Shown piece after piece: positions 45,266 through 54,334 of a stretch of 64,000 nucleotides of DNA. Source of the DNA: Methanospirillum purgamenti (GTDB taxonomy: Archaea; Halobacteriota; Methanomicrobia; Methanomicrobiales; Methanospirillaceae); the NCBI RefSeq assembly GCF_018502485.1, contig NZ_CP075546.1; one strand, given 5' to 3'. The notes beneath the pieces are model-generated. The model saw only the letters and a program-made list of their open reading frames with translations. It had not been told where the DNA came from and ran no database searches. Each line of letters starts with the position of its first letter. Positions within the stretch are counted from its first letter, which is position 1. Both the position numbers and the translations under genes were made by a program.

Positions 45266-45520
45266 CATTGCTGTTATAAACGAGAAGGTCAGATATTGTT
45301 GTGCCGGATGGATACGCCGGCTTTCTGAGGAGATAGTAAAGAATAGCGGGTTCATTCCCTTATTCTTTATCGTCACGGGGTTGAGTTTCGGCAACCCCTG
45401 ATATATTGAATGTCTTTCCAGGATGGTTTCATCGCAATGCTTCTTGTATGGTTCAGTGGCTGACATTTGTTCACATCCCTCATAAGAGATACCTATCAAT
45501 CACCTCTCTCTTTCCCCCTT
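45266..45520 (+). repeat. Hairpin-rich long repeat, copy 1
   Basis: About 255 bases matched, in the same orientation, by 52375-52788. It contains three self-complementary parts: GCCGGATGGATACGCCGGC, AAAGAATAGCGGG with CCCTTATTCTTT, and GGGGTTG with CAACCCC. Where the two copies differ in the second hairpin both still pair, which hints at selection on structure. It could be a structured RNA, a terminator region or an element end. No protein is encoded. Confidence 0.8.
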
Positions 45521-45727
45521 TCTTATCAATGAAATGTGAATGTGATTATATTTGAAATAATTTCTTTACTTTTCAAAAATCTCATATTGCACTCCAATTT
45601 TTATTAAGCAAAATTATATTTTTCTCTCAAAATGACGGATATTTTTGATTTATTTTCTATGGAACAATAAGAAAGATATATTCTGTTTGAATCCAATTAA
45701 AAAATATCAAAGTAAGAAGGAATAGCA

Positions 45728-46907
45728 TTGGAATTAAAAATTAGTGGAGTTGCTAGTTATAAAAGCCCGGTAAAAATCACTATCGATAAAAAAATTAATT
45801 TGTTTTATGGGCTGAATGGTTCGGGAAAGACTACTATTGCAAATTTTTTACAAAATCGTAACCATGAATGCTATCGTCATTGTTGCATCTCTGGCGCTGA
45901 TGATAAAAAATTCATAGTTTACAACGAGAATTTTATTGATGAAAATTTTTATGAAAGTGTTGAACAAAAAGGAATTTTCACATTAGGAATCGAGAATAAA
46001 GAAGCAGAATCCAATATCGAGAATGCTCGCAATCAAATAGGCCAATTGAATGATAAAAAACAAGAATGTGAGGAACTGATTAAATGGAAAAAAAGCCAAA
46101 ATAACGAAAATGAGAATGGTATTAAAGAACGAGTTTGGAGAATAAAAACCTCTTATGAAAATTCAGCATTAGATTTTTGCCTTGTTGGTGTAAAAAATAA
46201 TAAAGAAAGGTTATTTGATACCCTATTAGGTACTGAACCAGAAATGGATACAAGTATCACGATACACGATCTAGAATCCGATATAAAAAAAATCGAGGGG
46301 GATGACGCGATAATAAAAGCGACAATACCCAGAATTCCTTTGAATACTATTCAAATAGAAAATAACGATATATTTCAAGAAATAATTATTGGAAACGAAG
46401 ATAATTCTCTCTCTAAATTAATTAATGATTTAGGTAATTCCGATTGGGTAAAATCGGGAATTCACTTTTTAGATAGTCAAAACAGATGTCCATTCTGTCA
46501 GAGAGAGTTGGAAAGCAATTTGATCTCTAAATTAAGAGATTACTTTGACGAAAATTACAAGCAAAAAATAAATGCCCTAAATGATCTAAAAACGCAATAC
46601 TTGAATGAAATATTAAAATTCCCTGATATTGAAGAACTAAAATCAGAAAAACTTGTTGCAGAATGTCTTCCTTTCATTGAAGAATTATTAAGTTTGAAAA
46701 ATATTTTAGATCAGAATCTTGCAAGTATTGAGAAAAAAATTATTGAACCGAGTAAAAAGCTTAATCTAATTGAAACAAGCGAATATTTGAAAAAAATTGA
46801 CCGTTATATAACTGAAATAAATAATAATATTCAAATTCACAATGAGAATATTCAAAATAAAGAAGAATTCAAAAAAAGGATAAAAAAAGCTTTTTGGGGA
46901 TGTGCTA
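45728..46907 (+). pseudogene. 5' part of an RloC-like AAA ATPase/anticodon nuclease gene split by IS630
   Basis: Starts TTG 45728 with AAGGA before it. LFYGLNGSGKTTIANFLQN is Walker A of an AAA_13 (SMC-like) ATPase. A long helical region follows with a zinc-hook CPFCQREL at about residue 258. The frame is cut at codon 394 by an IS630-family element. The rest resumes at 48123 in the correct frame. Restored length would be 713 residues. The family includes the translation-blocking defence nucleases RloC and PrrC. The region is strongly AT-rich compared with the housekeeping genes, which suggests transfer. Confidence 0.8.
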
Positions 46908-46921
46908 GTGCCACTCGTCAC

Positions 46922-47542
46922 TTAAAATTGTGGATAAAGATGATGTAATTTTATCCTTGCATCATCAGTTTTGAATTGCCAATTCACTGATTTTTGATTA
47001 GTATTTCGTTTGTGTTGCCAAACTTTTATTTCTCTTTTTAACTCCTTCAAAGAACCAATTCTACGATTTAAACACTGTATTGTGATGGCACTCAATTCGA
47101 TTTCAGCGATGTTTAACCAACTTCCGTGTTTAGGTGTATGATGAATTTCCAATCTTTTTGATAGTTTTAATGCTTCTGAAGGGCTGAATGTTGCATATAA
47201 TGCCCCAATTGTGTGAGTATTTAAATTATCACAAATAAGAATAATTTTGGGTACATCTGGATAATCTTCTGTCAATAGAGAACGAATTTCTTCAGCCCAA
47301 TCTTGTTTGGTCTTTCTCTCTTTGACAAGTGCTTTTCTCCATCCTCTCAAAGGTTCTGTAAAGATAAAGATATTTGCAGTCCCATTTCTCTGATATTCGT
47401 AGTCAAAACATTCCGGATGAGAAGGAGAAAGAGGAATCGGTTCTCGGACATCTGAAATGAGTTGAATTGGTTTCTCATCCATGCATATAACCGGAATTTC
47501 CGGATTATATGGAAGATGATAAATTTCCAGAACATCTTCCAT
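46922..47542 (-). CDS. IS630 transposase, catalytic frame
   Basis: About 206 residues from the first ATG, but the real protein probably enters this frame upstream by slippage. It has the DDE triad: VICMDEKPIQL, LICDNLNTHTIG and the glutamate in WLNIAEIELSAI. It ends 14 bases from the left inverted repeat. Confidence 0.85.
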   Translation of the reverse strand: MEDVLEIYHLPYNPEIPVICMDEKPIQLISDVREPIPLSPSHPECFDYEYQRNGTANIFIFTEPLRGWRKALVKERKTKQDWAEEIRSLLTEDYPDVPKIILICDNLNTHTIGALYATFSPSEALKLSKRLEIHHTPKHGSWLNIAEIELSAITIQCLNRRIGSLKELKREIKVWQHKRNTNQKSVNWQFKTDDARIKLHHLYPQF

Positions 47543-47591
47543 ATGAGCAACAAATTCAGCATTATGTTTTGGAGGAATTACCCAGCATTTT

Positions 47592-48047
47592 TTAAGGTGG
47601 GGTTTTAGTTCGTTTTTTTAAGACTCTTTCAATTGTTTTTGGAGATACTGATTCGATGATCTCTAATTCCACCATTTTCTCTGACAATAACTTAAATGTC
47701 CATCTTGAATGTCCCTCTGGAGGTTTACTGCACGCAATTGCAATTAATTGAGCTTCTTTTTCTCCATCGATAATTGGTTGGTGTGGTGGTTTCTCTCTTT
47801 GCTTACGATTCAATGCATAATCTAATCCGTGTTCACAGAATCTTTTTCGGGTATTAAACACCGTTTGAGGGTGACAATTAATATACTGGGCAATTTCCTG
47901 ATCTGTTTTATTTGGTCCAGATAGATCAGAATTCAGTAAGATTTGGGCATGTTTTATTCGTGATGAAGAATTCTTCCCTTTCTTTACAATGTATTTTAGT
48001 TCTTTCCTTTCTTCATCAGTCAGATTCACAAAATATCTCTGTTTCAT
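47592..48047 (-). CDS. IS630 transposase, N-terminal frame
   Basis: 151 residues with a helix-turn-helix (TDQEIAQYINCHPQTVFNTR) that binds the element ends. It ends at a stop just after a run of seven A on the coding strand (47613-47619 on the + strand as T). Losing one base there fuses it smoothly into the catalytic frame (RVLKNELKPHLKKCWVIPPK), so the active transposase probably needs +1 slippage. Confidence 0.85.
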   Translation of the reverse strand: MKQRYFVNLTDEERKELKYIVKKGKNSSSRIKHAQILLNSDLSGPNKTDQEIAQYINCHPQTVFNTRKRFCEHGLDYALNRKQREKPPHQPIIDGEKEAQLIAIACSKPPEGHSRWTFKLLSEKMVELEIIESVSPKTIERVLKKRTKTPP

Positions 48048-48122
48048 TGAGTTTTATAGTACGTACTAATATAAAGTACTTTCTGACAACCTTTTTATAA
48101 TATTAAGTGGCGAGGTGCACTA

Positions 48123-49084
48123 GAAGGGAATATGATGCTGATATTAAGAAATATTTGAGGGATAAATCAGAATATAATCTCGAAATTGAAAAAATAAATA
48201 ACGAGATTAACATAAACATTCCTACGCAAATCCAAATGTCTAATAACATAATTATAGAAAATCAGAAAAAAATTACAAATATTGAGTTATCGATTCAAAA
48301 TATCAATGATTATTTGAAATATTTGGCAATTGATAGTTTTCAAATTGAAAAATCTGGTGAAAATTACTATAGAATTGTTAGAGGGACAGATAATTGTGCT
48401 GAATTTAAGTCTTTAAGTGAAGGAGAAAAAACAATAATCAGTTTTCTTTATTTTTTGGAATTATGCCAGGGATCATTGACTTTGGATACCGCTGTTGATA
48501 AGGCTAATAAGATTATTATTATTGATGATCCTGTTTCCAGTCTTTCTAATACTTACGTATTCAATATTGCTGACTTAATTAAATCCAGATTTGAAGTGAA
48601 TTATGATAAAATTTGTATTTTTACCCATAATCTCTATTTTTTTCATGAATTGTGTCTTATATTTAAAGACCACAAAAATTTGGGGCTATTCAGGCTCTCG
48701 AAAAATATTGAAACCCAAATTAGAGAACTTGGGATTGATGAAATACAAAATGATTATGCTGCATATTGGAGCATAATTAAAGATTTTGATAAGGATACAT
48801 CTGCTGTTTCAAATTCCCTTCTTGCAATCTCAATGAGAAATATAATCGAGCACTTTTTTACTTTTATCAACAAGAGAAAAAATCTAAATGAAATAATGCA
48901 GGATATCAAAAAAATCGATTCAAAATATGTCACTTTTCAAAGATATATGAATCGAAGTGCGCATTCTGATTCCATTAATCTCTCTGAAATTAACGATATT
49001 GATCCATATATATTTCGGAAAGCATTTGAAGAAATTTTTAAAAAAACTGGGTATGATGACCATTATAATAAGATGTTATCTTAA
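48123..49084 (+). pseudogene. 3' part of the RloC-like AAA ATPase/anticodon nuclease gene
   Basis: Continues the frame broken at 46907 with RREYDADIKKYLRDKSEYNL. It has the ABC-type signature region EFKSLSEGEKTIISFLYFLE, Walker B KIIIIDDPVSSLSNTY and a C-terminal domain with AISMRNIIEHFFTF and YMNRSAHSDS. The R-x3-E pair followed by a later histidine matches the spacing style of the PrrC/RloC anticodon-nuclease triad. Without the insertion the protein would be complete; as it stands it is inactive. Confidence 0.8.
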
Positions 49085-49142
49085 AATTCCCTATCCATTA
49101 GACCTATCCTAATGTTCTTTTTGATTAAGATCTTTAAAGAGA

Positions 49143-49381
49143 TCAAACCTTAGGTGCATCGAAGTATTTCTGCTTGATAATAATTGAACCAGCACAGACA
49201 AAATACCCCAGAAAAAACGCCATAATGCTATTCAGGATTACGACATCAAAGATATTAATATAAACAGAAGAATACATCGCACTTATGCCCAGATATATCA
49301 ACGCTATTAGGGCCAAGGCGGAAGAAATTCCCCAAATAACGATGAATAAAATATATTTTGGATTCTTCAAATTTTCGATTA
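49143..49381 (-). pseudogene. 3' part of a small membrane protein gene split by the second IS630
   Basis: Reads IENLKNPKYILFIVIWGISS with two or three hydrophobic helices and the end IIIKQKYFDAPKV. The ORF that continues to 49472 does so only through insertion-sequence DNA. Its natural upstream part is at 50463-50563 on the other side of the element. Leaving a single TATA at the junction gives one frame of 114 codons (113 residues). Function unknown. Confidence 0.65.
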
Positions 49382-49427
49382 TAGCAACTTGCAAAACTTT
49401 CTTAAATATTAAATATAATAATAGTAT

Positions 49428-49922
49428 ATGGTAAACGTCGAACAAATTCCAATAATATTTCATTTTTCTCAAGGTGAATTAGTTAAAAAAATTAAAGAAT
49501 ATGAGTTAGGGGCTAAAATTCTTAAACGGTTAACATTTATTAATCTTCGCTATTCAGGAAAAACGATAAAAGAATCGTCTGATTTATTAGGGATTTCTAT
49601 AGTTACCGGTTATACGTGGCAGGAACGTTGGAATTCAGAGGGTTATGCGGGACTAGTGCCTAAATATGCTGGAGGGAGGCCGTCAAAACTTACAGATCAG
49701 CAAAAGGAAGAACTATGGGAGGTTTTACACACCCGTGATTACTGGACAACATTAGAAGTGAAACATCTTATCCAATTAAAATTCTCTATTGAATACAGCA
49801 TGGACCAAATAAGGAGAATATTGAAGAGTTATGAGATGCTCTTTGGGAAGTTATACCCACAGGATTATCGAAGACCAGATGATGCGGAAATAATTTTTAA
49901 AAAAAATTCCAAAAATGAGTAA
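49428..49922 (+). CDS. IS630 transposase, N-terminal frame (second element)
   Basis: 164 residues with a helix-turn-helix typical of the family (SSDLLGISIVTGYTWQERWN, then GGRPSKLTDQQKEELWEVL). It ends TAA 49920-49922, sixteen bases after a run of eight A (49899-49906). Removal of one A fuses it with the next frame (IFKKIPKMSKNAVLGFLD). The frames also overlap as ATGAGTAA, so re-initiation is an alternative. Confidence 0.85.
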   Translation: MVNVEQIPIIFHFSQGELVKKIKEYELGAKILKRLTFINLRYSGKTIKESSDLLGISIVTGYTWQERWNSEGYAGLVPKYAGGRPSKLTDQQKEELWEVLHTRDYWTTLEVKHLIQLKFSIEYSMDQIRRILKSYEMLFGKLYPQDYRRPDDAEIIFKKNSKNE

Positions 49923-50457
49923 AAATGCTGTTTTGGGTTTCCTTGATGCGTCTTCTCCTCAATCCACCGCCAACACTCAAAGAGTATGGTACTTTTTTAA
50001 AACTCGAATAATTAAGAACACAAGTAAATTTAGGGCCAATACATTTGGAATTTACTCACCTAATGGCAATTCTATCTTAACATTTCGTGACCATTCAAAA
50101 AAAGAAGACATATGTGCAGTTTTAGAAGAATTTATCAAAGCAAATCTAGGGAAGAGGATAGTATTAATATTAGATAATTTTTCATCACACCGATCACAAA
50201 TGGTTCGAGATTTTGCTGCACAAAATAATATCGAGTTAGTATTTCTTCCTCCCTATTCGCCGGATTTAAATCCTATAGAGCAAATTTGGAGAGCAGTCAG
50301 AAGAAAAATCTCAACAATTTTCATTGAAAATCTAGAGCACTTAAAATCAGAAATTTGGGAGGAATTTTTCTATCGAGTCAATCAAGATTCATATATAAAA
50401 GGTTGGGGGAGAAAATTTTTGAGCGCAAAGTATTATCTAAGAATGTTATGCAACTAA
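49915..50457 (+). CDS. IS630 transposase, catalytic frame (second element)
   Basis: 180 residues with the DDE triad: VLGFLDASSPQ, LILDNFSSHRS and DLNPIEQIWRAVRR. It ends within the right inverted repeat. The frame offset relative to the first ORF is +1, the same as in the other IS630 element of this window. Confidence 0.87.
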   Translation: MSKNAVLGFLDASSPQSTANTQRVWYFFKTRIIKNTSKFRANTFGIYSPNGNSILTFRDHSKKEDICAVLEEFIKANLGKRIVLILDNFSSHRSQMVRDFAAQNNIELVFLPPYSPDLNPIEQIWRAVRRKISTIFIENLEHLKSEIWEEFFYRVNQDSYIKGWGRKFLSAKYYLRMLCN

Positions 50458-50462
50458 CTATA

Positions 50463-50563
50463 ATCCGGCCATATCGATAAGAATCAATGGTGAATGTGTT
50501 CAACTTTCCGGATTTGTATTCTCTTGGTACCTGAGGGACCTTATATCCTAGAGTCCCGCTCAT
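50463..50563 (-). pseudogene. 5' part of the small membrane protein gene split by IS630
   Basis: ATG 50563 opens SGTLGYKVPQVPREYKSGKL and TFTIDSYRYGRII up to the IS630 insertion, after which the gene continues at 49381. Its ATG directly follows the stop of the IS4-type transposase on the same strand, so the first codons may come from that element's end and the original N terminus could be longer or different. A short inverted repeat GGGAC/GTCCC (50535-50557) lies inside. Confidence 0.5.
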
Positions 50564-52174
50564 TCATAACGATCTCGGTGGGCTAACCCCCAGTTCATGA
50601 TACAAGCGTTTTTGTTCATCAAGAATTTCCCCAACCTGCAGGGTTCTTCCCGGCTGGTGGAAACACTCAATGACATCAAGTTTATCTAACAGGCTTGGCA
50701 GAGTGTATTTTTTGAGAAGATCGGTAACCTGCATTTGTTTTTTAATATACGACAGGTAGATCAATGCTACAAACTGGACAAACAACTTCCCATCAAGGCT
50801 CTTTTCCGATGAAACCAATGATCTACGCATATTTAGTCGTTCCTTGAGATTTCCGAATGCCTTTTCCACAACATCCTTATTTCGGTAGATTTCGAGAGCG
50901 GTGACAGCATCCATAGTCTCATTCGTGATCAGAGAAAAAAACCCAAAAAATCTCTTTGCATTTTTGACTGCTTCTTCATTCACGGTTGCTTTAGTTCCTC
51001 GTTTCGCTGTTGTTTTGCAGATGAAGTACTTCTGGTAGAGTTTTTCATGTTCAGGAATGCGATTATCCATTTCCAGTTCCTGCTTCAAGGCGTATACTTT
51101 TCGATCAAAAGCCATCTTGTCTTCAGCTGCTTTCTCAATATTGTAATAATAGTGGATATACAGACGACGCTCTTCCTGGAGGATTTCTCCTTTATACGGA
51201 CGTTCCTGTGAATAATGCCATACGGTCCTTACGGTAGAGCAATACAACCCATATTTATCGTTGAAATTCTCGAAACCCTGAATATAATCATATATGGGAT
51301 CTACTTCTTTTCGGATGAAAGCTAACGACATTTTTACGGAAATAAGGAATTTTACATGATTCCTGTACAAATCGTTGATGTTATCTTCGCTGTAGAATCC
51401 ACGGTCCATAACCAGTTTTACCTTTGAATACCCGTGAATATCTAATTCTTCCAGCAATCGACGAACTGTTTTAGAATCCGGAATATTTTCTGCGAGTTTT
51501 CTATAGTAGAAAGGCAGGTTTGACTCCTCTCCGAACACCAAGGCAAGATTCAACTGAGGTAATCGGTCATGCTCTTTATTGAAGCCAAATTGTACTTGTT
51601 TTAACGTTTCTGAGTAACTGGACTGACTTGTTGTATCATAAGCCCAGAACTCATTTTCACACCATCTTTTTCCCTGAAGGGAGAAGAATTTTTGTTTGTC
51701 TTCTTCGGTTATGCTTCCAAACAACTCACTTATCCGCTGGGAACCGAGGTTTTTTCTGTACGGATGCCGGTGAAGCATCCCCCATTTGTCGAAACGGTAT
51801 AAGGGAGTACTATCTTCAAGTACCAGATAATAGGCGATGGACAAGATTTGCAGGTATGTATCAGGAAAACACTGTTTCAGATCCTTCGTGATACCCAGTT
51901 GCTCACCAATCTCATCCAACAGGAAGGTAGCCCCAAAAAAGGATCTCTGGGCTATCGATACTGGTTTAGGCCCTTGCCTGGCAGGTACTTTTTCATCTTG
52001 TTTCTTTCGGTTTCTCCCATCAGTCGGGACAATCTCTCCAGTTATCTTATCTACTCGTCCAATCAAGGTCCGCTTGGCTCGTGATTGCTTCTTTTCCTTA
52101 TCCCAGTGTGATATGGATTCATAGGCATAAGTGATTCCTGAGCGTTTGTCAGTTTGATAGACTATTGCCACCAT
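50564..52174 (-). CDS. IS4-superfamily (IS1634-like) transposase
   Basis: A 536-residue intact transposase. The catalytic aspartates are in FWAYDTTSQSSYSET (about residue 180) and KLVMDRGFYSEDN (about 255), and the glutamate is in the YREK-like motif IYRNKDVVEKAFGNLKER (about 450). TYAYESISHWDKEKKQSRAK at the N terminus is typical of IS1634-like proteins. I could not define the element's inverted ends with confidence, so only the gene is given. It sits inside the repeat-bracketed segment. Confidence 0.88.
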   Translation of the reverse strand: MVAIVYQTDKRSGITYAYESISHWDKEKKQSRAKRTLIGRVDKITGEIVPTDGRNRKKQDEKVPARQGPKPVSIAQRSFFGATFLLDEIGEQLGITKDLKQCFPDTYLQILSIAYYLVLEDSTPLYRFDKWGMLHRHPYRKNLGSQRISELFGSITEEDKQKFFSLQGKRWCENEFWAYDTTSQSSYSETLKQVQFGFNKEHDRLPQLNLALVFGEESNLPFYYRKLAENIPDSKTVRRLLEELDIHGYSKVKLVMDRGFYSEDNINDLYRNHVKFLISVKMSLAFIRKEVDPIYDYIQGFENFNDKYGLYCSTVRTVWHYSQERPYKGEILQEERRLYIHYYYNIEKAAEDKMAFDRKVYALKQELEMDNRIPEHEKLYQKYFICKTTAKRGTKATVNEEAVKNAKRFFGFFSLITNETMDAVTALEIYRNKDVVEKAFGNLKERLNMRRSLVSSEKSLDGKLFVQFVALIYLSYIKKQMQVTDLLKKYTLPSLLDKLDVIECFHQPGRTLQVGEILDEQKRLYHELGVSPPRSL

Positions 52175-52374
52175 GAGTATTGATCCTCGTTATGTATATC
52201 TATTGCCCCGTAACGATGATAAAGGTTTCGGTTTGATTAAAACAGATTTTTGAAGGATCCAGTTGCAATTTAAAATGATATCGTTATGTATTTGCGGGAA
52301 TCAAGGATACAAAACATGCGTTATTACCCTATTTCGGTAACTGGTATTCTAATGATATGAATGCTTAATGCTAT

Positions 52375-52788
52375 CATTGCTGTTATTAACGAGCGGGTCA
52401 GATTTTGTTGTGTCGGATGTATACGCCGGTTTTTGGGGATATCGTAAAGAATAGCGGGTTCAACCCCTCTATTCTTTATCGTCATGGGGCTCTGTCTCGG
52501 CAACCCAGATACCTGGAACCTACATTCGCCAGTTAACAGACATGAATTTTAAAAATAATCTCGCAAAATCATTTTTCGATCTAATTCTAAATCAATAAGC
52601 CAAATTTTTTTAAATCTTATTCTTTGTTTTATTGTGTAAATTCGGCCCGTGAATTTCGATCTGGCGAATGTGGCATGGAATATCTTTCCAAATAGTTTCA
52701 TCGCAATGCTTCTTGTATGGTTCAGTGACTGACATCTGTTCACATCCCTCATAAGAGATGCCCATAAATCACCTCTCTCTTTTCCCCT
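52375..52788 (+). repeat. Hairpin-rich long repeat, copy 2, interrupted
   Basis: Matches 45266-45520 in the same orientation, apart from an insertion at about 52512-52675. Both the AAAGAATA/TATTCTTT hairpin and its GGGTTCAACCC tip are kept. The two copies bracket the RloC-like gene, the small membrane gene and three transposons. This suggests that the bracketed segment was gained, lost or duplicated through recombination between copies. Confidence 0.8.
52519..52674. mobile_element. Small MITE-like insertion inside repeat copy 2
   Basis: About 155 AT-rich bases bounded by CTACATTCGCCAG and the complement of CTGGCGAATGTGG (12 of 13 matching). The sequence is absent from copy 1 at the same place, which defines it as an insertion. 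It encodes no protein, so it would depend on a transposase elsewhere. Exact ends and target duplication are uncertain. Confidence 0.6.
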
Positions 52789-53061
52789 TAATCTTAAAAT
52801 TGAAACATCCTAATCGAAATTTTATTAATAATTTCCATTTATATTTATGATGATTTTGTACAACTTAAATCATGGTTCCGCAAGAGGGCAATTTCTAGTT
52901 GAATTGTTAATATGAGTTTGATAATTTTCCAAAAATGCCCCCTTTGTATTAGTGCTCTGAAGTTATGCAATAATATCTATAGTTACAATTTTTATTGGCC
53001 CATTCGGTAACTACAACATCAAGAAAAACAAGGGAACCGATCAATCAAGAGAACACCTGAA

Positions 53062-53136
53062 ATGGCGACAGATTTAACGGATTATGTGTGGACTATCGAA
53101 GATTGGATCCACTTTCCAGCCGTGCAGGTATGTTAG
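53062..53136 (+). pseudogene. C-terminal scrap of a transposase
   Basis: A 24-codon frame, MATDLTDYVWTIEDWIHFPA, resembles the end of transposases of archaeal insertion sequences, where a T-P-A-M-A-T-x-L-T-D-H-V-W-style tail is common. The bases before it (GAGAACACCTGAA) would continue the tail if a stop were removed. Everything upstream is lost. Low certainty. Confidence 0.3.
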
Positions 53137-53238
53137 ATCACAACCGAATGTATCAGAATTCCTGGAGTACAATTATGGTCACAATAAATGGAGTTATCAT
53201 ATGAACCACATAAGAAAATGACATGAAGGTGATTGATC

Positions 53239-53982
53239 ATGAATAACCAGGATATACAGAACCAAGCTGATGAACCTCTGCAACTCTGGAACAATGCAGC
53301 CAATGATTATATTCAGAACCAGATGTCAGAATACAATTTTCATACCTCTGTAATCGATCAGTTAATTGGAGATGTGAAGAATAAAGAGATCCTTGATGCC
53401 GGATGTGGAGACGGGCAGTATGCAAAAAAATTAGCCGAAATGGGAGCGATAGTAATTGGCATAGATGGATCCACGGAGATGATTCATCGAGCATGTCGGA
53501 ATCATCCTCATCCTTACATTACCTATAAAGTAATGGACCTTACAAAGCCACTTACACTTATAAATGGTTCCTCTGATATCATCATTGCACAGATGGTTCT
53601 GATGGATCTCCCTGAAATTGAGACCTGTATCTCTGAATTCTCTAGGATACTCAGGCCTGATGGATGGCTAATTTTTTCAATCACACATCCCTGCTTTTTT
53701 TCGAGTGATTGGGTCATGGATGAAACCGGCGCCCGAACATATAAAAAAGTAACTGATTATCTGAGTGTGAAATCTGAATCGTTATTTTTTTGGGGGAAAA
53801 CAATACATTATCATCGCCCACTATCGTATTATTTTCAGTATCTTGAGAAAAACGGCTTCAGTGTACACTCTCTTCATGAACCAATCCCTGATATGAAAGG
53901 AGGAGAACAGGATCCGGATATTATGCATCATTTCAGAATACCTTCATTTATGGTGATCAAGGCCGGGATGTTGAGGGGTTAA
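53239..53982 (+). CDS. SAM-dependent methyltransferase, class I
   Basis: A 247-residue methyltransferase. Motif I is EILDAGCGDGQYAKKLAEMG (about residue 50), the acidic residue of motif II is in VIGIDGSTEMI, and motif IV is SSDIIIAQMVLMDLPEIE. The C-terminal part (HYHRPLSYYFQYLEKNGFSV) resembles UbiE/type 11 small-molecule methyltransferases. The substrate is unknown. ATG 53239 with GAAGGTGAT upstream is used. It stands alone between mobile elements. Confidence 0.85.
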   Translation: MNNQDIQNQADEPLQLWNNAANDYIQNQMSEYNFHTSVIDQLIGDVKNKEILDAGCGDGQYAKKLAEMGAIVIGIDGSTEMIHRACRNHPHPYITYKVMDLTKPLTLINGSSDIIIAQMVLMDLPEIETCISEFSRILRPDGWLIFSITHPCFFSSDWVMDETGARTYKKVTDYLSVKSESLFFWGKTIHYHRPLSYYFQYLEKNGFSVHSLHEPIPDMKGGEQDPDIMHHFRIPSFMVIKAGMLRG

Positions 53983-54334
53983 AAATTCTTTTCTAACAAT
54001 GTAAAGAATTCTATCACCTATTCAGGTCGTCCCAGGGGCAAATATCCTTACTCTGTTGCAGTCCTCAATCCATCTGCAGGTACCACATTCCTCTTTTATT
54101 TTATGGTTCTCTGAAAAAAACGTTCGGATCTGGATTACAATTATCGATCTCTTTTGCAGTCAAAGTAGTCTGACCATAACTAAAATGAACAAAATAAAAT
54201 ATATATGATATTTAATTATTTCGTTCAAACGGTTGAATTTCATCTAATTTTACCAACTCAAGAGTACTGTGAGAAATACAAAGGATAAGGACTCCCATTG
54301 GCTGTATAACATCGATTTAAATAAGGAAATTTGA
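53983..54334. other. Gene-free stretch
   Basis: AT-rich sequence without a plausible frame on either strand. It lies between the methyltransferase and the fragment cut by the second IS4 element. Nothing else is recognised. Confidence 0.5.

Larger units (their letters stand above)
46908..48120 (-). mobile_element. IS630-family insertion sequence (first), inserted in the RloC-like gene
   Basis: About 1213 bases bounded by imperfect inverted repeats: CTAGTGCCACTCGTCACTTA on the left and the complement of TAAGTGGCGAGGTGCACTAG on the right. The target TA is duplicated (46906-46907 and 48121-48122), as usual for IS630/Tc1-mariner elements. It carries a two-frame transposase on the reverse strand. 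Deleting the element with one TA joins GCT-A and GA-AGG as an open frame, so it inserted into a working gene. Confidence 0.9.
49382..50460 (+). mobile_element. IS630-family insertion sequence (second), inserted in a small membrane gene
   Basis: About 1079 bases with imperfect inverted ends: TAGCAACTTGCAAAACTTTC on the left against the complement of GAATGTTATGCAACTAACTA on the right. TA at 49380-49381 and 50461-50462 is the duplicated target. It differs clearly in sequence from the first IS630 element. It contains two overlapping transposase frames on the + strand. Confidence 0.85.

Noticed and set aside
45335..45400. tRNA-like T-arm (GGGTTCAACCC) in the long repeat
   Set aside because: No acceptor, D or anticodon arms fit around it; the flanking pairing forms a simple long hairpin instead.
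49382..49472. N-terminal extension of the small membrane protein (RKMKYYWNLF and following)
   Set aside because: These codons lie within the IS630 element and read its left end backwards; the true upstream part is on the other side of the insertion.
50505..52230. Inverted ends for the IS4/IS1634-like element around the 536-residue transposase
   Set aside because: Only a short CATAACGA match was found near both sides, too weak and badly placed to define borders.
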